Source: Leptospirales bacterium
Lineage (GTDB): Bacteria; Spirochaetota; Leptospiria; Leptospirales; Leptonemataceae
Direction of reading: 5' to 3'
Assembly: GCA_016788865.1 (NCBI GenBank)
Contig: JAEUSB010000048.1
Location: 79,370 to 143,369, forward strand
DNA: 64,000 nt
The position numbers and the translations under genes were made by a program. Position 1 is the stretch's first letter. Each line of letters starts with the position of its first letter. Shown here in pieces: positions 36,834-45,893 of the stretch. The notes under the pieces are model-generated. The model made no database searches. It had not been told where the DNA came from and saw only the letters and a list, made by a program, of their open reading frames with translations.

Positions 36834-36917
36834 CGTTTTTATGTCACCGACCTATCTAGGTCATCTAACAGAAAAGTTGAATCGATTTAACCCGCAACCG
36901 GACTGGATATAAGCTGA

Positions 36918-38288
36918 ATGAATTCAGACATGCGATTGATTCTTGAGCGCAGCCAGGAGCTCGTCCAACACGCTACAAACACGATTGGCTATCTCAACCT
37001 GAAGCCACAATCGGAGTCAGGGTTTGTATTTCGGTGTACGGTTCTGCCGAGTTTTCATATTCCGTATTGCATAACCATTGAGTCCGACTACTCAGTCACG
37101 TTCGTGTATTCCGCAATCGACGCACCGATTGAGTATTCATTCTCGCATGACATGCTTGCAGAACTTCCCGGCCAGGATTTGTCCTGCATTCCAGCGAACT
37201 GGTTCAGTGGTCAGTTCGGCAAGAATGTTCACGATAGAAAGATCTGCCGCGTGCGCTTCAACGCGCCGGATGGAATCGACGAGATTCTCGAAGTCTTGAA
37301 AGGTGTGGAAGCTTCGTTTCCAGTTCAATTTGAACCGGGTGAGTTTAATCGCCTCGATGGGACTGATTTGTTTGTGGAGTTCGGCAGGATCCGTAAATTT
37401 CTAGCGATATACGAGACAGAGAAACACCCGGATTCCATGAGACTAATCGACCTGCTCTCCGAGAATTACGGAGCTTTCCTCGCAAGGATCTCTTCGGCAA
37501 TCTATCTTGAATCTCGCAATGAGCTAAAGCACCTTGGCGTGGACGAGATTGTTGAGCTCGTCAGCCAGTCCAGACTGAGCGATTCGGATCTCGCCCTTCT
37601 CTATTGCTCAATGCCAATTGTGAATTTTAGAGATGCCATTCTCCAACTGAAGAATGGCAGGCAGATCCTGTTTGAATCCGAACGACTAAAACCAGAGGCA
37701 CCCGGATACCTTGATATAAGGGATCAATACCAAACACTACTAAAGCCTAAATGGGATCAGGAGAATCGAATAGAGGAAGCATTGAAAGCTGAGCGCGTTG
37801 CAATTCACAATGCACTCTTGAGTGAAGTGATTGATGACCTTGGTTCAGGAATTTTGCATTGTCCGCGTTGCCAGAATCGTGACCAGTTCAAGATCAAGAA
37901 CGGTACGCCCGAAACCAAAGGCTACGTCATTTGTAAACAATGCGGCCTGTCCATCTATGACAGGTCCAGCTATTCAAGCATCCAACCGGACGAAGCCGAC
38001 AGAGAGGCTTACCTCTCGCATCTGACGAATCTCGTTCTTCTATTGGGATCTGAATCAGCCTCAGAAGTCTACGCAGCCCTCAACCGCACGGAGATCGAGG
38101 AACTGACACGTCGGTTGAATGCTACTGAAAACAGACCGGACGAGAAGACGACGTTCGAGTTTTTCCTGGGTCGGCGCGATATCTCCCTGGCTATGCAGCG
38201 GAGTTTTCTTGAGAAGTTGATCCGAAATCCAAGCGAGTTCAAGTTCAGACTGAAAGATCTGCAACGTTCAAAAAAAGAGAGGAACTAG
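36918..38288 (+). CDS. Hypothetical protein with C-terminal zinc ribbon
   Basis: A 456-residue protein. The first 300 residues have no recognised domain but show alternating strands and helices. At about 312-340 there is a four-Cys zinc ribbon (LHCPRCQNRDQFKI and VICKQCGLSIYD), which could bind nucleic acid or stabilise a fold. There is no signal peptide. Its stop overlaps the GTG of the next gene by one base, and the third gene in the run also carries a zinc-binding motif, so the three look like one accessory operon of unknown role. Confidence 0.65.
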   Translation: MNSDMRLILERSQELVQHATNTIGYLNLKPQSESGFVFRCTVLPSFHIPYCITIESDYSVTFVYSAIDAPIEYSFSHDMLAELPGQDLSCIPANWFSGQFGKNVHDRKICRVRFNAPDGIDEILEVLKGVEASFPVQFEPGEFNRLDGTDLFVEFGRIRKFLAIYETEKHPDSMRLIDLLSENYGAFLARISSAIYLESRNELKHLGVDEIVELVSQSRLSDSDLALLYCSMPIVNFRDAILQLKNGRQILFESERLKPEAPGYLDIRDQYQTLLKPKWDQENRIEEALKAERVAIHNALLSEVIDDLGSGILHCPRCQNRDQFKIKNGTPETKGYVICKQCGLSIYDRSSYSSIQPDEADREAYLSHLTNLVLLLGSESASEVYAALNRTEIEELTRRLNATENRPDEKTTFEFFLGRRDISLAMQRSFLEKLIRNPSEFKFRLKDLQRSKKERN

Positions 38289-38836
38289 TGGCAAGAAAGG
38301 ACGTTGAAAGTTATCCCATGCCTTATAAGCTCCTGCAACCATATCGCCTGGTCCTTGGCTCATCGGCGCTCTTTTCCCTGCTATTCTGCTTGCTCCTCGC
38401 GTCCAGCGTCTATATCGCGAATCTATTCATGCCAGCAGAAGCCACGCTTATGGTCCGTTTACCACGATTCGCGCTCGCATGCCTTCTGGCATCGTTCCCC
38501 GCAATACTCTTCTTCCGCATCACGATCTCAGACTTTCGATTCTATCACTTTTTCTTGCTCATTATTGAGGTGCCGCTATTTCTAATTCTATCTTCTGGCA
38601 TCACCGCCCTTTCGGCTCGAATTCTTGCCTGGCCGACCGGTGCCCTTTCGGTTGATCCATTTGGTCTCGGTGCACTGATCCTGGTGGTCGGCATGATCCC
38701 TGTCGGAGTCTTTGTAACTGCTATTGTGTATTCGGCCTATGTTCGGCAAACCCGGTCAAATCCTGACGCCCGAGCCGATAAGCATCTTCTTCACGCGGCA
38801 TCAGGATCAGAACGCAGAGCAGAGCGAAGGGATTGA
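38288..38836 (+). CDS. Hypothetical four-helix membrane protein
   Basis: A 182-residue protein from GTG with about four transmembrane helices (roughly 17-42, 55-75, 82-103 and 117-148), then a short basic cytoplasmic tail. No family is recognised. It overlaps its neighbours on both sides (TAGTG and TTGA), which ties it to the zinc-ribbon gene before it and the zinc-finger gene after it. Confidence 0.6.
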   Translation: MARKDVESYPMPYKLLQPYRLVLGSSALFSLLFCLLLASSVYIANLFMPAEATLMVRLPRFALACLLASFPAILFFRITISDFRFYHFFLLIIEVPLFLILSSGITALSARILAWPTGALSVDPFGLGALILVVGMIPVGVFVTAIVYSAYVRQTRSNPDARADKHLLHAASGSERRAERRD

Positions 38837-39533
38837 ACGTGAACACCGTCCACAACGAAGTCATTCGAATGGTAAATCAGACAGCTGGCGACCGCGAAGC
38901 CATCGACGCTGTTATTGCAAGCATACGCTGGACAACGGAGCCGAGCATAACCGATCGACTACCCAATCAATTCATCTGTAGCTCAAGGAATATCGAAGAT
39001 GTGTCCTTGAACATTGAGTCCTGGGGCACCTTTGAGTTTATTGAAAATCTGTTTCAGGCGCATCAAGAACCTGGCTTCATCTACAATGAGATCCAACCCT
39101 TTCTACAATCGAATTTGAAAGGGATTCGCTGTGATAAATGCAGCCAACTCATTCGGCCAAAAAGTCGCACCTTTCTCTCTGCCGAGGGACAGACCTATCA
39201 CTTTGGTTGCTTCTTTCCGCAACCGACTGCGAAACACTGGCATCTCAGGCCTTCCCAAAACAGCTCGACGACCTGGTGTCACAACAACATCCAATTCTTG
39301 AGGACATGCCTGAAATTGTTGCGATACGTTCTGATATTGGATTGGAGGAATCCGCGCCGGCTGTTTTGTTCCTTGTAAAGTCTACGCTATCAAAATTTCA
39401 ATTAAGCTCTCAGTCGGAGTATGAGAAATTCAAGGAAAACCTTTTCGAGGATCGCAGCTCTTACCCTTTTCAGAGAGAACTGAACGCTGTGAGAAATGCT
39501 TTCGAGAATTTTACATCTTCCAGAATATTCTGA
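38833..39533 (+). pseudogene. Frameshifted LIM-like zinc-finger protein gene
   Basis: From a TTG in a TTGA overlap, the frame reads about 128 residues including a paired zinc motif (RCDKCSQLI and, 20 residues on, YHFGCF). It then turns into unlikely sequence rich in Trp/Arg/Leu. The frame starting one base earlier carries a coherent continuation from about 39216 (TDCETLASQAFPKQLDDLV onwards) to a stop at 39533. A one-base change near 39213-39220 would join the two into a protein of about 232 residues. No slippery heptamer is visible, so this looks like a mutation or sequencing error rather than programmed shifting. Confidence 0.6.
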
Positions 39534-39673
39534 CTTTCGCTGGAAACTTTATGAACCCAATGGATCCAGCTATGCGACGTGGCGTTGCGGGCGCCGGGCA
39601 TGTTTGCTTCTGGATGCAAGTTCCGAGGTCAAGGGGATCGTCCAACGCTAGTAAGAAAATCTTCCGCGCCCTG

Positions 39674-41059
39674 TCACCCGGCAGTAGCATCATCCGAGGG
39701 TAAAGCAATCAAATACGCAAGTGTCGGGACTTCAAACACTTCGGAACGCGGGTGACCCATAGCAAAAGCGTCCACGTCCTCCTGCAACCTGGAGCGCAAT
39801 CCGCAATGCTTGAATATTTTCCCGTGTTTATTGATAATCACCGGTGGTATCTTCCATCGCCTGGATTGGAATGGCTCGCCAGGCGACTCAAAGTAGAAAG
39901 CCCAGCCTCGATTATCAATTACCTGTGCTTGAATAACATCAGACGTTTTCGTCGATTGCTCCATCCTGTGACCCGCCACGCGTCTGGCCTTTTCGAATGC
40001 CTTTTCGCGAGACCAGTGTTGTTTTCTTCGACTCAAGTACAGGGCCTCCAATAGATCGTGTACAGGAATGGTCAGGCTAAAATACGTATCTTCGGATGCG
40101 TGCTCAAAGAAAATAACCATACAGCGCGTGTTCGACTTGTATTCCCCGACTATCACACGTTCCTCAAAGCGCGGAGGATCCCAGGCCGGGGATACATTTT
40201 GGTCGGCAAGGACTGCGGATACCAGAGCCGCCAATTGGGGGAGTAGTTTTTCTCGCCGCGCAGTCTGCTTTGAGTCTTCAGCGGCAACGGTCGAAGGAAG
40301 CAGTGGACCAGGCTCACTTTTCCAGATCGTATTCAGGAAATTGTTCGGAAAATCTAGAATGAATTGTACCTGAGCTACGGATCCTTTCACATAAAAGTAG
40401 GTGCCGGGTGCAGGAACGCTCCGCCAGTATTCCTCGAAAGTTAGCTCTTCCAGGTGTGCCAGACGAACATCCAACAGACCACGATGGTCAAGGACTGAGC
40501 TCAGGCGATGCAACTCGCTCCTTAGCCCCCGTGCAATGAAACTCAGCATTCTCCGCTGTATCATGGCCGGAGAGTTCATGTGAATCAACGACCGCTTTCG
40601 CTCGGCCGGGGGAGAATCGAGGGCCAGATAGATGGCTTCGATGTGGCCGTGAGTTAGAAAATCAATGTCGAAGTAGATATTGAGAAGTGCCTGGCGAAGA
40701 CTCAATAGATCTCCTTGTCTTTCCTTTGAAGCCTCTTTTTGTCCGGCCAAAAGCGAGTCGGTGAGATTTTGGCACGACTGCCTTGAAAGCATGCCCGCTT
40801 GTTGGAACTCTTCTTGCAGTTCTTTCGAAACCGGTTTTGAAAGCCCGGATGCCCCGCAGAGATTCTCTAATAGCAGTGAGAGTGTTGCATTCGATTCGTG
40901 GATGGCGGTGTAACAGTCCAGGAGCAGCTCGTTGGGTTTCCTGTTATTTGATGCCCGATCAAAAAGACTTCTTTCCGTTCTGAGCGAATCATTATCATCC
41001 TTCGCGTTGATGGCCGCGATCAGAGCCTCGATTTCAGACTGCGAAAGAATTTCCGTCAT
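39674..41059 (-). CDS. FliM-like protein with motor-switch N-terminal peptide
   Basis: A 461-residue protein. Its N-terminus, TEILSQSEIEALIAAI, matches the FliM/FliN start LSQxEIDALL, the peptide that binds CheY-P in FliM. The middle is helical and does not show the usual FliM phosphatase-like motifs. The C-terminal third alternates strands and helices and could be a degenerate switch or PilZ-like domain. It is not surrounded by flagellar genes. Possible roles are an accessory switch component, a CheY sink or an unrelated protein that borrowed the peptide. Confidence 0.6.
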   Translation of the reverse strand: MTEILSQSEIEALIAAINAKDDNDSLRTERSLFDRASNNRKPNELLLDCYTAIHESNATLSLLLENLCGASGLSKPVSKELQEEFQQAGMLSRQSCQNLTDSLLAGQKEASKERQGDLLSLRQALLNIYFDIDFLTHGHIEAIYLALDSPPAERKRSLIHMNSPAMIQRRMLSFIARGLRSELHRLSSVLDHRGLLDVRLAHLEELTFEEYWRSVPAPGTYFYVKGSVAQVQFILDFPNNFLNTIWKSEPGPLLPSTVAAEDSKQTARREKLLPQLAALVSAVLADQNVSPAWDPPRFEERVIVGEYKSNTRCMVIFFEHASEDTYFSLTIPVHDLLEALYLSRRKQHWSREKAFEKARRVAGHRMEQSTKTSDVIQAQVIDNRGWAFYFESPGEPFQSRRWKIPPVIINKHGKIFKHCGLRSRLQEDVDAFAMGHPRSEVFEVPTLAYLIALPSDDATAG

Positions 41060-41232
41060 TTGTTACATTTTCAGAGGGGAATCCAGGTAAGACCAGATAA
41101 ATTCAGCTTCAATTGACGCTAAGCAATTTATCGCGAAAGCCATTCGGAACCCCCGGCCACAGGGATTAACAATAAGTCCCCGGCCCCAAAGATTTTTTCT
41201 TTCAAATGCTCGGGGCAGGTGTCTGATAGTCC

Positions 41233-42660
41233 ATGCGTCAATCCTCACTGCTGTTACTAACCCTGTTTTCCACTGTGTCGACACTATTCGCGCAAACAAG
41301 AACGGATTGGAACGATCTTGTAAGAAAGGACAAGTACAGGGTAATCATCAAAGAAGCGGACGCAGCTCTCAAGAAAAATCCTCGCGACATTGCTGCGCTT
41401 TACGCCAGGGCCGTTGCTTTGCACCAGGTTTACTCCTTTGAAGAGGCACAGGAGAGCTTCAACAGCGCCAAACAGAACGGCGTACAGGGTAACGCAAAGC
41501 TTGGGAATGTGACTTTCGACGAGTGGAGGCAAATGAATTCCGGCAGCGCTCGCATCCTACCTTTGCGGGCCTCGGCGCCCGGGAAGAAGGCGTACCAGAT
41601 TGGTGTTCGTTCGCTTGAAGAAACACGTTTCTCACAAAATGCCAGGGCGAATCTGCCACGTCTGCTCGCGCATGCAAAGCAGTTCTTTGGGGTAAATCCC
41701 AATCGCGTAGTCATTTTCCTCATCCGGGACGGGGATGCCCTGGATGAACACTGGAATGAAACTCGCCTAACGTTTGGAAAGCCGGACCTGGAACGCGGTG
41801 CTGCGGCTGTGTTTCAGACTGTCCTATTTTTTGAAGACTCTCACAAAAACCAATCGGAGGAGCAGATAACGGAGACGCTGGCGCATGAAGTGGGTCACGT
41901 TATGCATCTCTTGAGAAATAAGGAACAAGTCATTTCCGGCTCGCAGCATCCCGACTGGTGGACAGAGGGCATCGCAACGCAATTTGCAACAGTCTTCCTT
42001 GGAAAGGATAAAGCCTGGGAAACAGAACAGTGGCGCAAAGAAATGAAGCGAGTCGGTTCATTGCCATTCAACGGATTCAAGTCTTTCTTCCAGGAAAATG
42101 AAAGGTCACGCCTTCACTACCGGACGGCGAGCCTTATGATTCGTGCGCTCATCGAAACTCATGGCACGGAGTCCATTGGGAAAATCATTGATCGCGTCGC
42201 GGAAGCCGACAACTATATTGAAGCGCCGCAGGCAATGAAGGAAATCCTGGGGGTTTCAGAGGAAGATCTCTTCAACTCCGTAGTTTCAAAAGCCCGAGAA
42301 CAAACGGGGATCACTGAAGAAGGTCCGCAACTCAAGCCCGATGAACGCGACTACATTCCAGGTGATGCCGTACTTGCAAAGGACACGAACGGACGCGTAT
42401 TTGAGCCCGCAATGATGCTCAGTAAAACAGGCGATGAGGCCTACATTCGGTTTTTCTGGGGAGGTCAATCCCGCGTTTCCTACTCAAAGAATATTCGCAA
42501 ATTCGATTGGAAGCGAGGAATGCAGGTTCGCTGCAACAAGGATTCCGATTCGGAGAAGGAAGCCGTGACTATCGAGGGGCTGAAACTCGAATCACTGATA
42601 GTACGATTTTCTGATGGGAACAAGGAATTGAAATACGAACGTTGCGAGGATCTGCGCTAG
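41233..42660 (+). CDS. Secreted gluzincin metallopeptidase (peptidase MA-like)
   Basis: A 475-residue protein with a signal peptide (LLLLTLFSTVSTLFAQ), a short TPR-like N-terminal region (KNPRDIAALYARAVALHQV), then a zinc peptidase domain with LAHEVGHVMHL at His218-His222 and the downstream Glu in PDWWTEGIATQFA. This HExxH plus WxxEG pattern is typical of the peptidase MA/M61-like group. A C-terminal part of about 120 residues has an SH3-like beta pattern (GDAVLAKDTNGRVFEPAMML). It is probably periplasmic or exported. The substrate is unknown. Confidence 0.8.
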   Translation: MRQSSLLLLTLFSTVSTLFAQTRTDWNDLVRKDKYRVIIKEADAALKKNPRDIAALYARAVALHQVYSFEEAQESFNSAKQNGVQGNAKLGNVTFDEWRQMNSGSARILPLRASAPGKKAYQIGVRSLEETRFSQNARANLPRLLAHAKQFFGVNPNRVVIFLIRDGDALDEHWNETRLTFGKPDLERGAAAVFQTVLFFEDSHKNQSEEQITETLAHEVGHVMHLLRNKEQVISGSQHPDWWTEGIATQFATVFLGKDKAWETEQWRKEMKRVGSLPFNGFKSFFQENERSRLHYRTASLMIRALIETHGTESIGKIIDRVAEADNYIEAPQAMKEILGVSEEDLFNSVVSKAREQTGITEEGPQLKPDERDYIPGDAVLAKDTNGRVFEPAMMLSKTGDEAYIRFFWGGQSRVSYSKNIRKFDWKRGMQVRCNKDSDSEKEAVTIEGLKLESLIVRFSDGNKELKYERCEDLR

Positions 42661-42674
42661 CTTCACCGGACCAA

Positions 42675-42697
42675 TGGGCTTCACGTTGCAAAGCCCA
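42675..42697. terminator. Hairpin between convergent genes
   Basis: TGGGCTT (42675-42681) and AAGCCCA (42691-42697) form a 7-bp stem with a 9-base loop, 15 bp after the metallopeptidase stop and about 48 bp from the convergent SET gene stop. There is no T-run on either side, so termination is only possible by position. Confidence 0.35.
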
Positions 42698-42744
42698 CCA
42701 ACGAGCGCACGAGCCATCACAATCAAATCAAAATCCGGGAGGCG

Positions 42745-43212
42745 TCAGCCGGGCCTGGCTTTGACCGTGAAGAAGCCCAGGGGTACGGAATATTCTCTGG
42801 CCAGATCCACAAAGTAGGGCGGATACTCGTATCTCCCATAGTCATCAAATAGTTCTTCGCCGGCCTGGATGTCGCGCGACGCATAAGAGCTAAAAAAATC
42901 CGAACCCTCCGGTCCGTACCCGGTATTGGGAGAATCTGAATGATTCCACATCCTCGCATCGTCGAGAATTTCGTTGAGGACGCCGCCAACGAGATATACA
43001 TGATCCATAAAAAATTTCTGTTCAGATTTGCTCAGTTCAAGAAGCCGCGAGCGAACCTCATCAACATCCCGATAGACGCGCACATTGATCCCTCTCCCGT
43101 ATTTCCAGATCAATTTGCCCTGTGGTATGAATTCTTCGGTGAACACACCCTGGCCAATGCCGGGAATCGTAGATTCTCTAATAGAATACCGGATTTGAAA
43201 ACCAGCGCTCAT
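42745..43212 (-). CDS. SET-domain protein (putative lysine methyltransferase)
   Basis: A 155-residue, single SET domain. Signatures are GIGQGVFTEEFIPQGKLIW at the start, MWNHSDSPNTG (the NHxxxPN cofactor and substrate loop, about residues 88-98) and ELFDDYGRYEY (the ELxxDY motif with the catalytic Tyr). Family members use S-adenosylmethionine to methylate lysines. The bacterial target is unknown. The ATG overlaps the ATP-grasp stop (ATGA), so it forms an operon with the ATP-grasp and DUF4846 genes. Confidence 0.88.
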   Translation of the reverse strand: MSAGFQIRYSIRESTIPGIGQGVFTEEFIPQGKLIWKYGRGINVRVYRDVDEVRSRLLELSKSEQKFFMDHVYLVGGVLNEILDDARMWNHSDSPNTGYGPEGSDFFSSYASRDIQAGEELFDDYGRYEYPPYFVDLAREYSVPLGFFTVKARPG

Positions 43213-44090
43213 ACGATGCCCGCCCTGCCCGCAAGCTGAGCGCGTTTCTTGAGGCTCAGAGCAAGCGCGTCCAGGGCCCTTTCTCTAGTCTTTGCGCTCA
43301 TCCGGGGTTCGGGAAGCGCGCCATAAGGCGAGTTATCTTCTATCTCAAGAAGCTTCAGCGTACCGTCTGCTCGCCGGATCAAATCCACACGGGCAATGCC
43401 ATTTGGCATATGGCGCGTAAACTGCAGGGCAAGCCTGCATTCATCTTCAAGCGGATTGCGTTCTTCGAGCTTGTCCCATCCGGAGGCAGTAAACTTGCTG
43501 GGGCAGCTGGTTGCATAAACGCATCTCCCGTCTATTACATAGACACCGACCTCAGATACGACATCTGGATAGAACGGCTGCACAATGCGTTCGCGGAAAT
43601 GCTCATCCGCAAGGCCGTTGCGTTCAACGACGACACAACCGCGCGAGCTGAATCCAAGTTTGGGTTTTGATAGATACTGATCCACCACTGGCAGTAGCTC
43701 GATATCTTCGGGGGAATCAACTGTGGGAATTACTTCGTGCCCGGACTTGAATAAGGGCACCAGATAAAACTTTCCGTTGCGGTCTTTGTCTGCTTCCAGC
43801 CCGTTATAGATTGGCAGATTCAACTGCTCTGCGCGCGCATAGAAGTTCATTCTTTCTTGAAAGAAGTGCGCATCGTATTCTGCAGAATCCGGTGAAATGT
43901 TGCTTATGTAAATAACGTCAAAGTCTTGAGGTTGAACGGTACGGAGTTCTTCGAGACTGGTGACGACAGGTTCAAATCCTCTGACGGAGAGTGCCTCTGG
44001 TAGCAGCTCTGCATCTTCTCCGTAGTCATGAAAACTGCGAGACCCGGTGACCGGGTGACGATAGGTGACAATGGCAATCCGCAAATTCAA
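43209..44090 (-). CDS. ATP-grasp ligase-like protein
   Basis: About 293 residues from a TTG (44090) that has AGGA upstream and follows the preceding stop by 17 bp. An ATG at 44153 overlaps the upstream gene by 46 bp and is the alternative. The N-terminus is a pre-ATP-grasp domain (LRIAIVTYRHPV). The ATP-grasp core shows KPKLGFSSRGCVVVE (nucleotide Lys) and the metal-binding end IARVDLIRRADGTLKLLEIEDNSPYG. Such enzymes join a carboxylate to an amine through an acyl phosphate. The RimK/glutathione-synthetase class is nearest. A peptide-modifying role beside a SET protein is inference. Confidence 0.78.
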   Translation of the reverse strand: MNLRIAIVTYRHPVTGSRSFHDYGEDAELLPEALSVRGFEPVVTSLEELRTVQPQDFDVIYISNISPDSAEYDAHFFQERMNFYARAEQLNLPIYNGLEADKDRNGKFYLVPLFKSGHEVIPTVDSPEDIELLPVVDQYLSKPKLGFSSRGCVVVERNGLADEHFRERIVQPFYPDVVSEVGVYVIDGRCVYATSCPSKFTASGWDKLEERNPLEDECRLALQFTRHMPNGIARVDLIRRADGTLKLLEIEDNSPYGALPEPRMSAKTRERALDALALSLKKRAQLAGRAGIV

Positions 44091-44107
44091 GTGTGAATCC
44101 TGCGCGG

Positions 44108-44947
44108 TCAATACGGAGGAAATCGCCGAAGGCTGTCTCTTGCGAAAGTCCATTCAGGCGTGACGAGCTCCCGGTCGATCCGGTCGGAATGATACCATTC
44201 TCCGCCCTGCGGATTCCGAAGCACATGCAGCTCCTGGGCGGGCATGTAGCTCTGGGCCAGAAGGAAAGCTGTCGTGCCGGACTTTTCGGCTTTGTCCACA
44301 ACAATCACTGCGTGTCCGGGAGAACCGCTCTGCAGGAACAGGTCGCCAATCCTGAGCTCCCCAAACGACACTTTCTTGGTGTCACTCACAAGGGAAATGG
44401 TGCCAGAGTAAGTGTAGACAAACTCAAGGTATCGAGACAGACTCTGATAGGAACCATCGGCCGGGCGGCTTTGTGTCCATCGAATCCGGTTTCCCTGGAC
44501 CTGCGGCCTTTGACCGGATTGCCATTTAGAAAAAGGAAGAAGATCGCCTGACGTCGAATGGAACACGATTTGTTCCTTGTTTCCCCGATGGAAAAGGTAC
44601 TCGGCGCGCAGGTGCATCAATGCATCTGCACATTGATGCAGATCTTTTTTCGAAATGGGCATGTCTACCACCGCAGCATGCGCTGTCTGATTCCGCTTCG
44701 GCTGGCCGTTGTACAGTAGCACCTCCGGCCGCCCCCGTTTTAGAGGTAGCCTTCGCAGCCATTCAGCAAAGCTTCCCTGTTCTGCGGGAACGCGGCGAAA
44801 CCCACCTGGCGGTGCAAACCTGGTCTCTAAAGGTTCTGAGGAAGCTCCGGGCATCCAAGAGTACTGCGCGGGTTCGGCAGAGAGTGCAGTTGCAAAGGAG
44901 AGTATCAGCAGGAATGTCCTCATGGTATCTGCAGCAGTCGTATTCAT
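44108..44947 (-). CDS. DUF4846 secreted protein
   Basis: A 279-residue protein with a signal peptide (MRTFLLILSFATALSAEP after an 8-residue leader). The start at 44947 is supported by AAGGGG upstream. Family hallmarks include the QCADALMHLRAEYL helix, GDLFLQSGSPGHAVIVVD, and LLAQSYMPAQELHVL near the C-terminus. The PGHAVIVVD and LAQSYMP motifs, with a preserved His, suggest an NlpC/P60-like or transglutaminase-like peptidase fold, though activity is unproven. It is the first gene of the DUF4846/ATP-grasp/SET operon. Confidence 0.85.
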   Translation of the reverse strand: MNTTAADTMRTFLLILSFATALSAEPAQYSWMPGASSEPLETRFAPPGGFRRVPAEQGSFAEWLRRLPLKRGRPEVLLYNGQPKRNQTAHAAVVDMPISKKDLHQCADALMHLRAEYLFHRGNKEQIVFHSTSGDLLPFSKWQSGQRPQVQGNRIRWTQSRPADGSYQSLSRYLEFVYTYSGTISLVSDTKKVSFGELRIGDLFLQSGSPGHAVIVVDKAEKSGTTAFLLAQSYMPAQELHVLRNPQGGEWYHSDRIDRELVTPEWTFARDSLRRFPPY

Positions 44948-45138
44948 TAAGCCCCTTGGCCTGGCACAGCGGCGGATTGAGAGTTAGGTGCCCGCGCTGC
45001 TGCGCAATCGAAAAAGATTCCTCGCTTACTGGACCGTGACTCTGGTCGATTGGCTGAATAGTGTCTTGTAGATTCGAACCGTCCAATTTTCGTTGCCCTA
45101 CGCGGATACTTTATCCATTCAATACCGGGTAATTAGAT

Positions 45139-45330
45139 TTGAAGCCTTCAGTTTGCTCCCTGGTGCCTGGTTTGCCAATCATCTCTGCCAGTAATGCGCT
45201 TCAGCGCGCCACCATGTTTTTACTCCATCTGGTAAATGACGGCGGCCTTGATCAGCACAGGCAGCTCGTTGCACTGATTGTTGACGTAGAGTCAGGGGAA
45301 ATTATTTCCATGCCCCTGCCCGTCGTCTGA
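45139..45330 (+). CDS. Possible small or remnant protein
   Basis: A 63-codon frame from TTG. The second half (FLLHLVNDGGLDQHRQLVAL and onwards) has protein-like hydrophobic/charged alternation, and an ATG lies at 45211. There is no clear ribosome site and no recognised family. It may be the 3' end of a lost gene. It is followed after 27 bp by the GTTAGGC motif. Confidence 0.25.
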   Translation: MKPSVCSLVPGLPIISASNALQRATMFLLHLVNDGGLDQHRQLVALIVDVESGEIISMPLPVV

Positions 45331-45364
45331 GAGGTTCTGTCGCCATTCCTACCTGACGTTAGGC
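45321..45364 (+). other. attC-like hairpin ending in GTTAGGC
   Basis: CGTC/GACG and AGGT/ACCT pair with a small bulge (45321-45358), and the sequence ends with GTTAGGC (45358-45364), which fits the integron core site GTTRRRY. The upstream partner RYYYAAC is missing. The hairpin followed by CTTTTT could equally be a weak terminator. Confidence 0.2.
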
Positions 45365-45398
45365 GCTTTTTAGACCGAAAACCAAGGGGAAAACAGAC

Positions 45399-45884
45399 AT
45401 GCCATGGTCACAATGCCCTCTGTGCGGAACTCTCTCGCAATTGCTGATCAGGCAGGATCTGGAAAGCTGGTATTCCACCCTCTTCCCGACGATTCCAGCT
45501 GGGGAAATCGTTCCCGCAAAGTGCTTCGACTGCTTTCCCGAAATTCGGGAAGGCGATTCTGTCGAGCTGCGGAATCAAAACGGAGAACGCAAAGCGGGTG
45601 CTTCCGAGGGGTATGTTATTAAGATACTCTCCGCGCCAGATGGCCTCCTCTACAAAATCCAGTTTGAAAATGGAGTGGAGTGTCTGGCACGGTTTCAGTT
45701 TCGGAAAACACGGCAGTATCATCCGCAGAATGTCACGATTTTGAAAGATGGGACATTGCGGATTTCAACTTCCGGAATTGCACAGGACGGCGAGCGCTGG
45801 GACGGATTTGAGATCGTGACAAAGGAACATCCACACTACCAACTGTGGAAAACTATGGCCAGCAATGCAGAAAACAACGAGTGA
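45399..45884 (+). CDS. Hypothetical protein with N-terminal Cys pairs
   Basis: A 161-residue protein with AAGGGG 9 bp before its ATG. The start MPWSQCPLCGTLSQLL and a later KCFDCF place two CxxC pairs that could bind zinc. The second half is a beta-rich stretch (GDSVELRNQNGERKAGASEG, YKIQFENGVECLARF) like an SH3-type barrel. No family is recognised. It is 9 bp upstream of the SUKH gene and likely co-transcribed. Confidence 0.65.
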   Translation: MPWSQCPLCGTLSQLLIRQDLESWYSTLFPTIPAGEIVPAKCFDCFPEIREGDSVELRNQNGERKAGASEGYVIKILSAPDGLLYKIQFENGVECLARFQFRKTRQYHPQNVTILKDGTLRISTSGIAQDGERWDGFEIVTKEHPHYQLWKTMASNAENNE

Positions 45885-45893
45885 GGCGTAAGT

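Larger units (their letters stand above)
44948..45398. other. Intergenic region with a short dubious frame
   Basis: About 450 bp between the divergent DUF4846 gene and the next plus-strand gene. It contains a 63-codon frame (45139-45330), GTTAGGT at 44979-44985 and GTTAGGC at 45358-45364. No promoter could be assigned with confidence. The GTTAGG(C/T) strings match the core of integron recombination sites but could be chance. Confidence 0.4.

Noticed and set aside
36820..36840. CTAACG strings at 36828, 58577 and 59753 as a family of cassette boundaries
   Set aside because: Only the six-base core is shared and no paired cores lie at suitable distances, so only the better-formed site at 59007 is reported.
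39205..39225. Programmed -1 ribosomal frameshift in the zinc-finger gene
   Set aside because: No X XXY YYZ slippery site or downstream structure was seen; an indel is more likely.
39540..39660. Short frames between the zinc-finger pseudogene and the FliM-like gene
   Set aside because: No ribosome site, protein-like composition or family; probably the decayed tail of the neighbouring accessory DNA.
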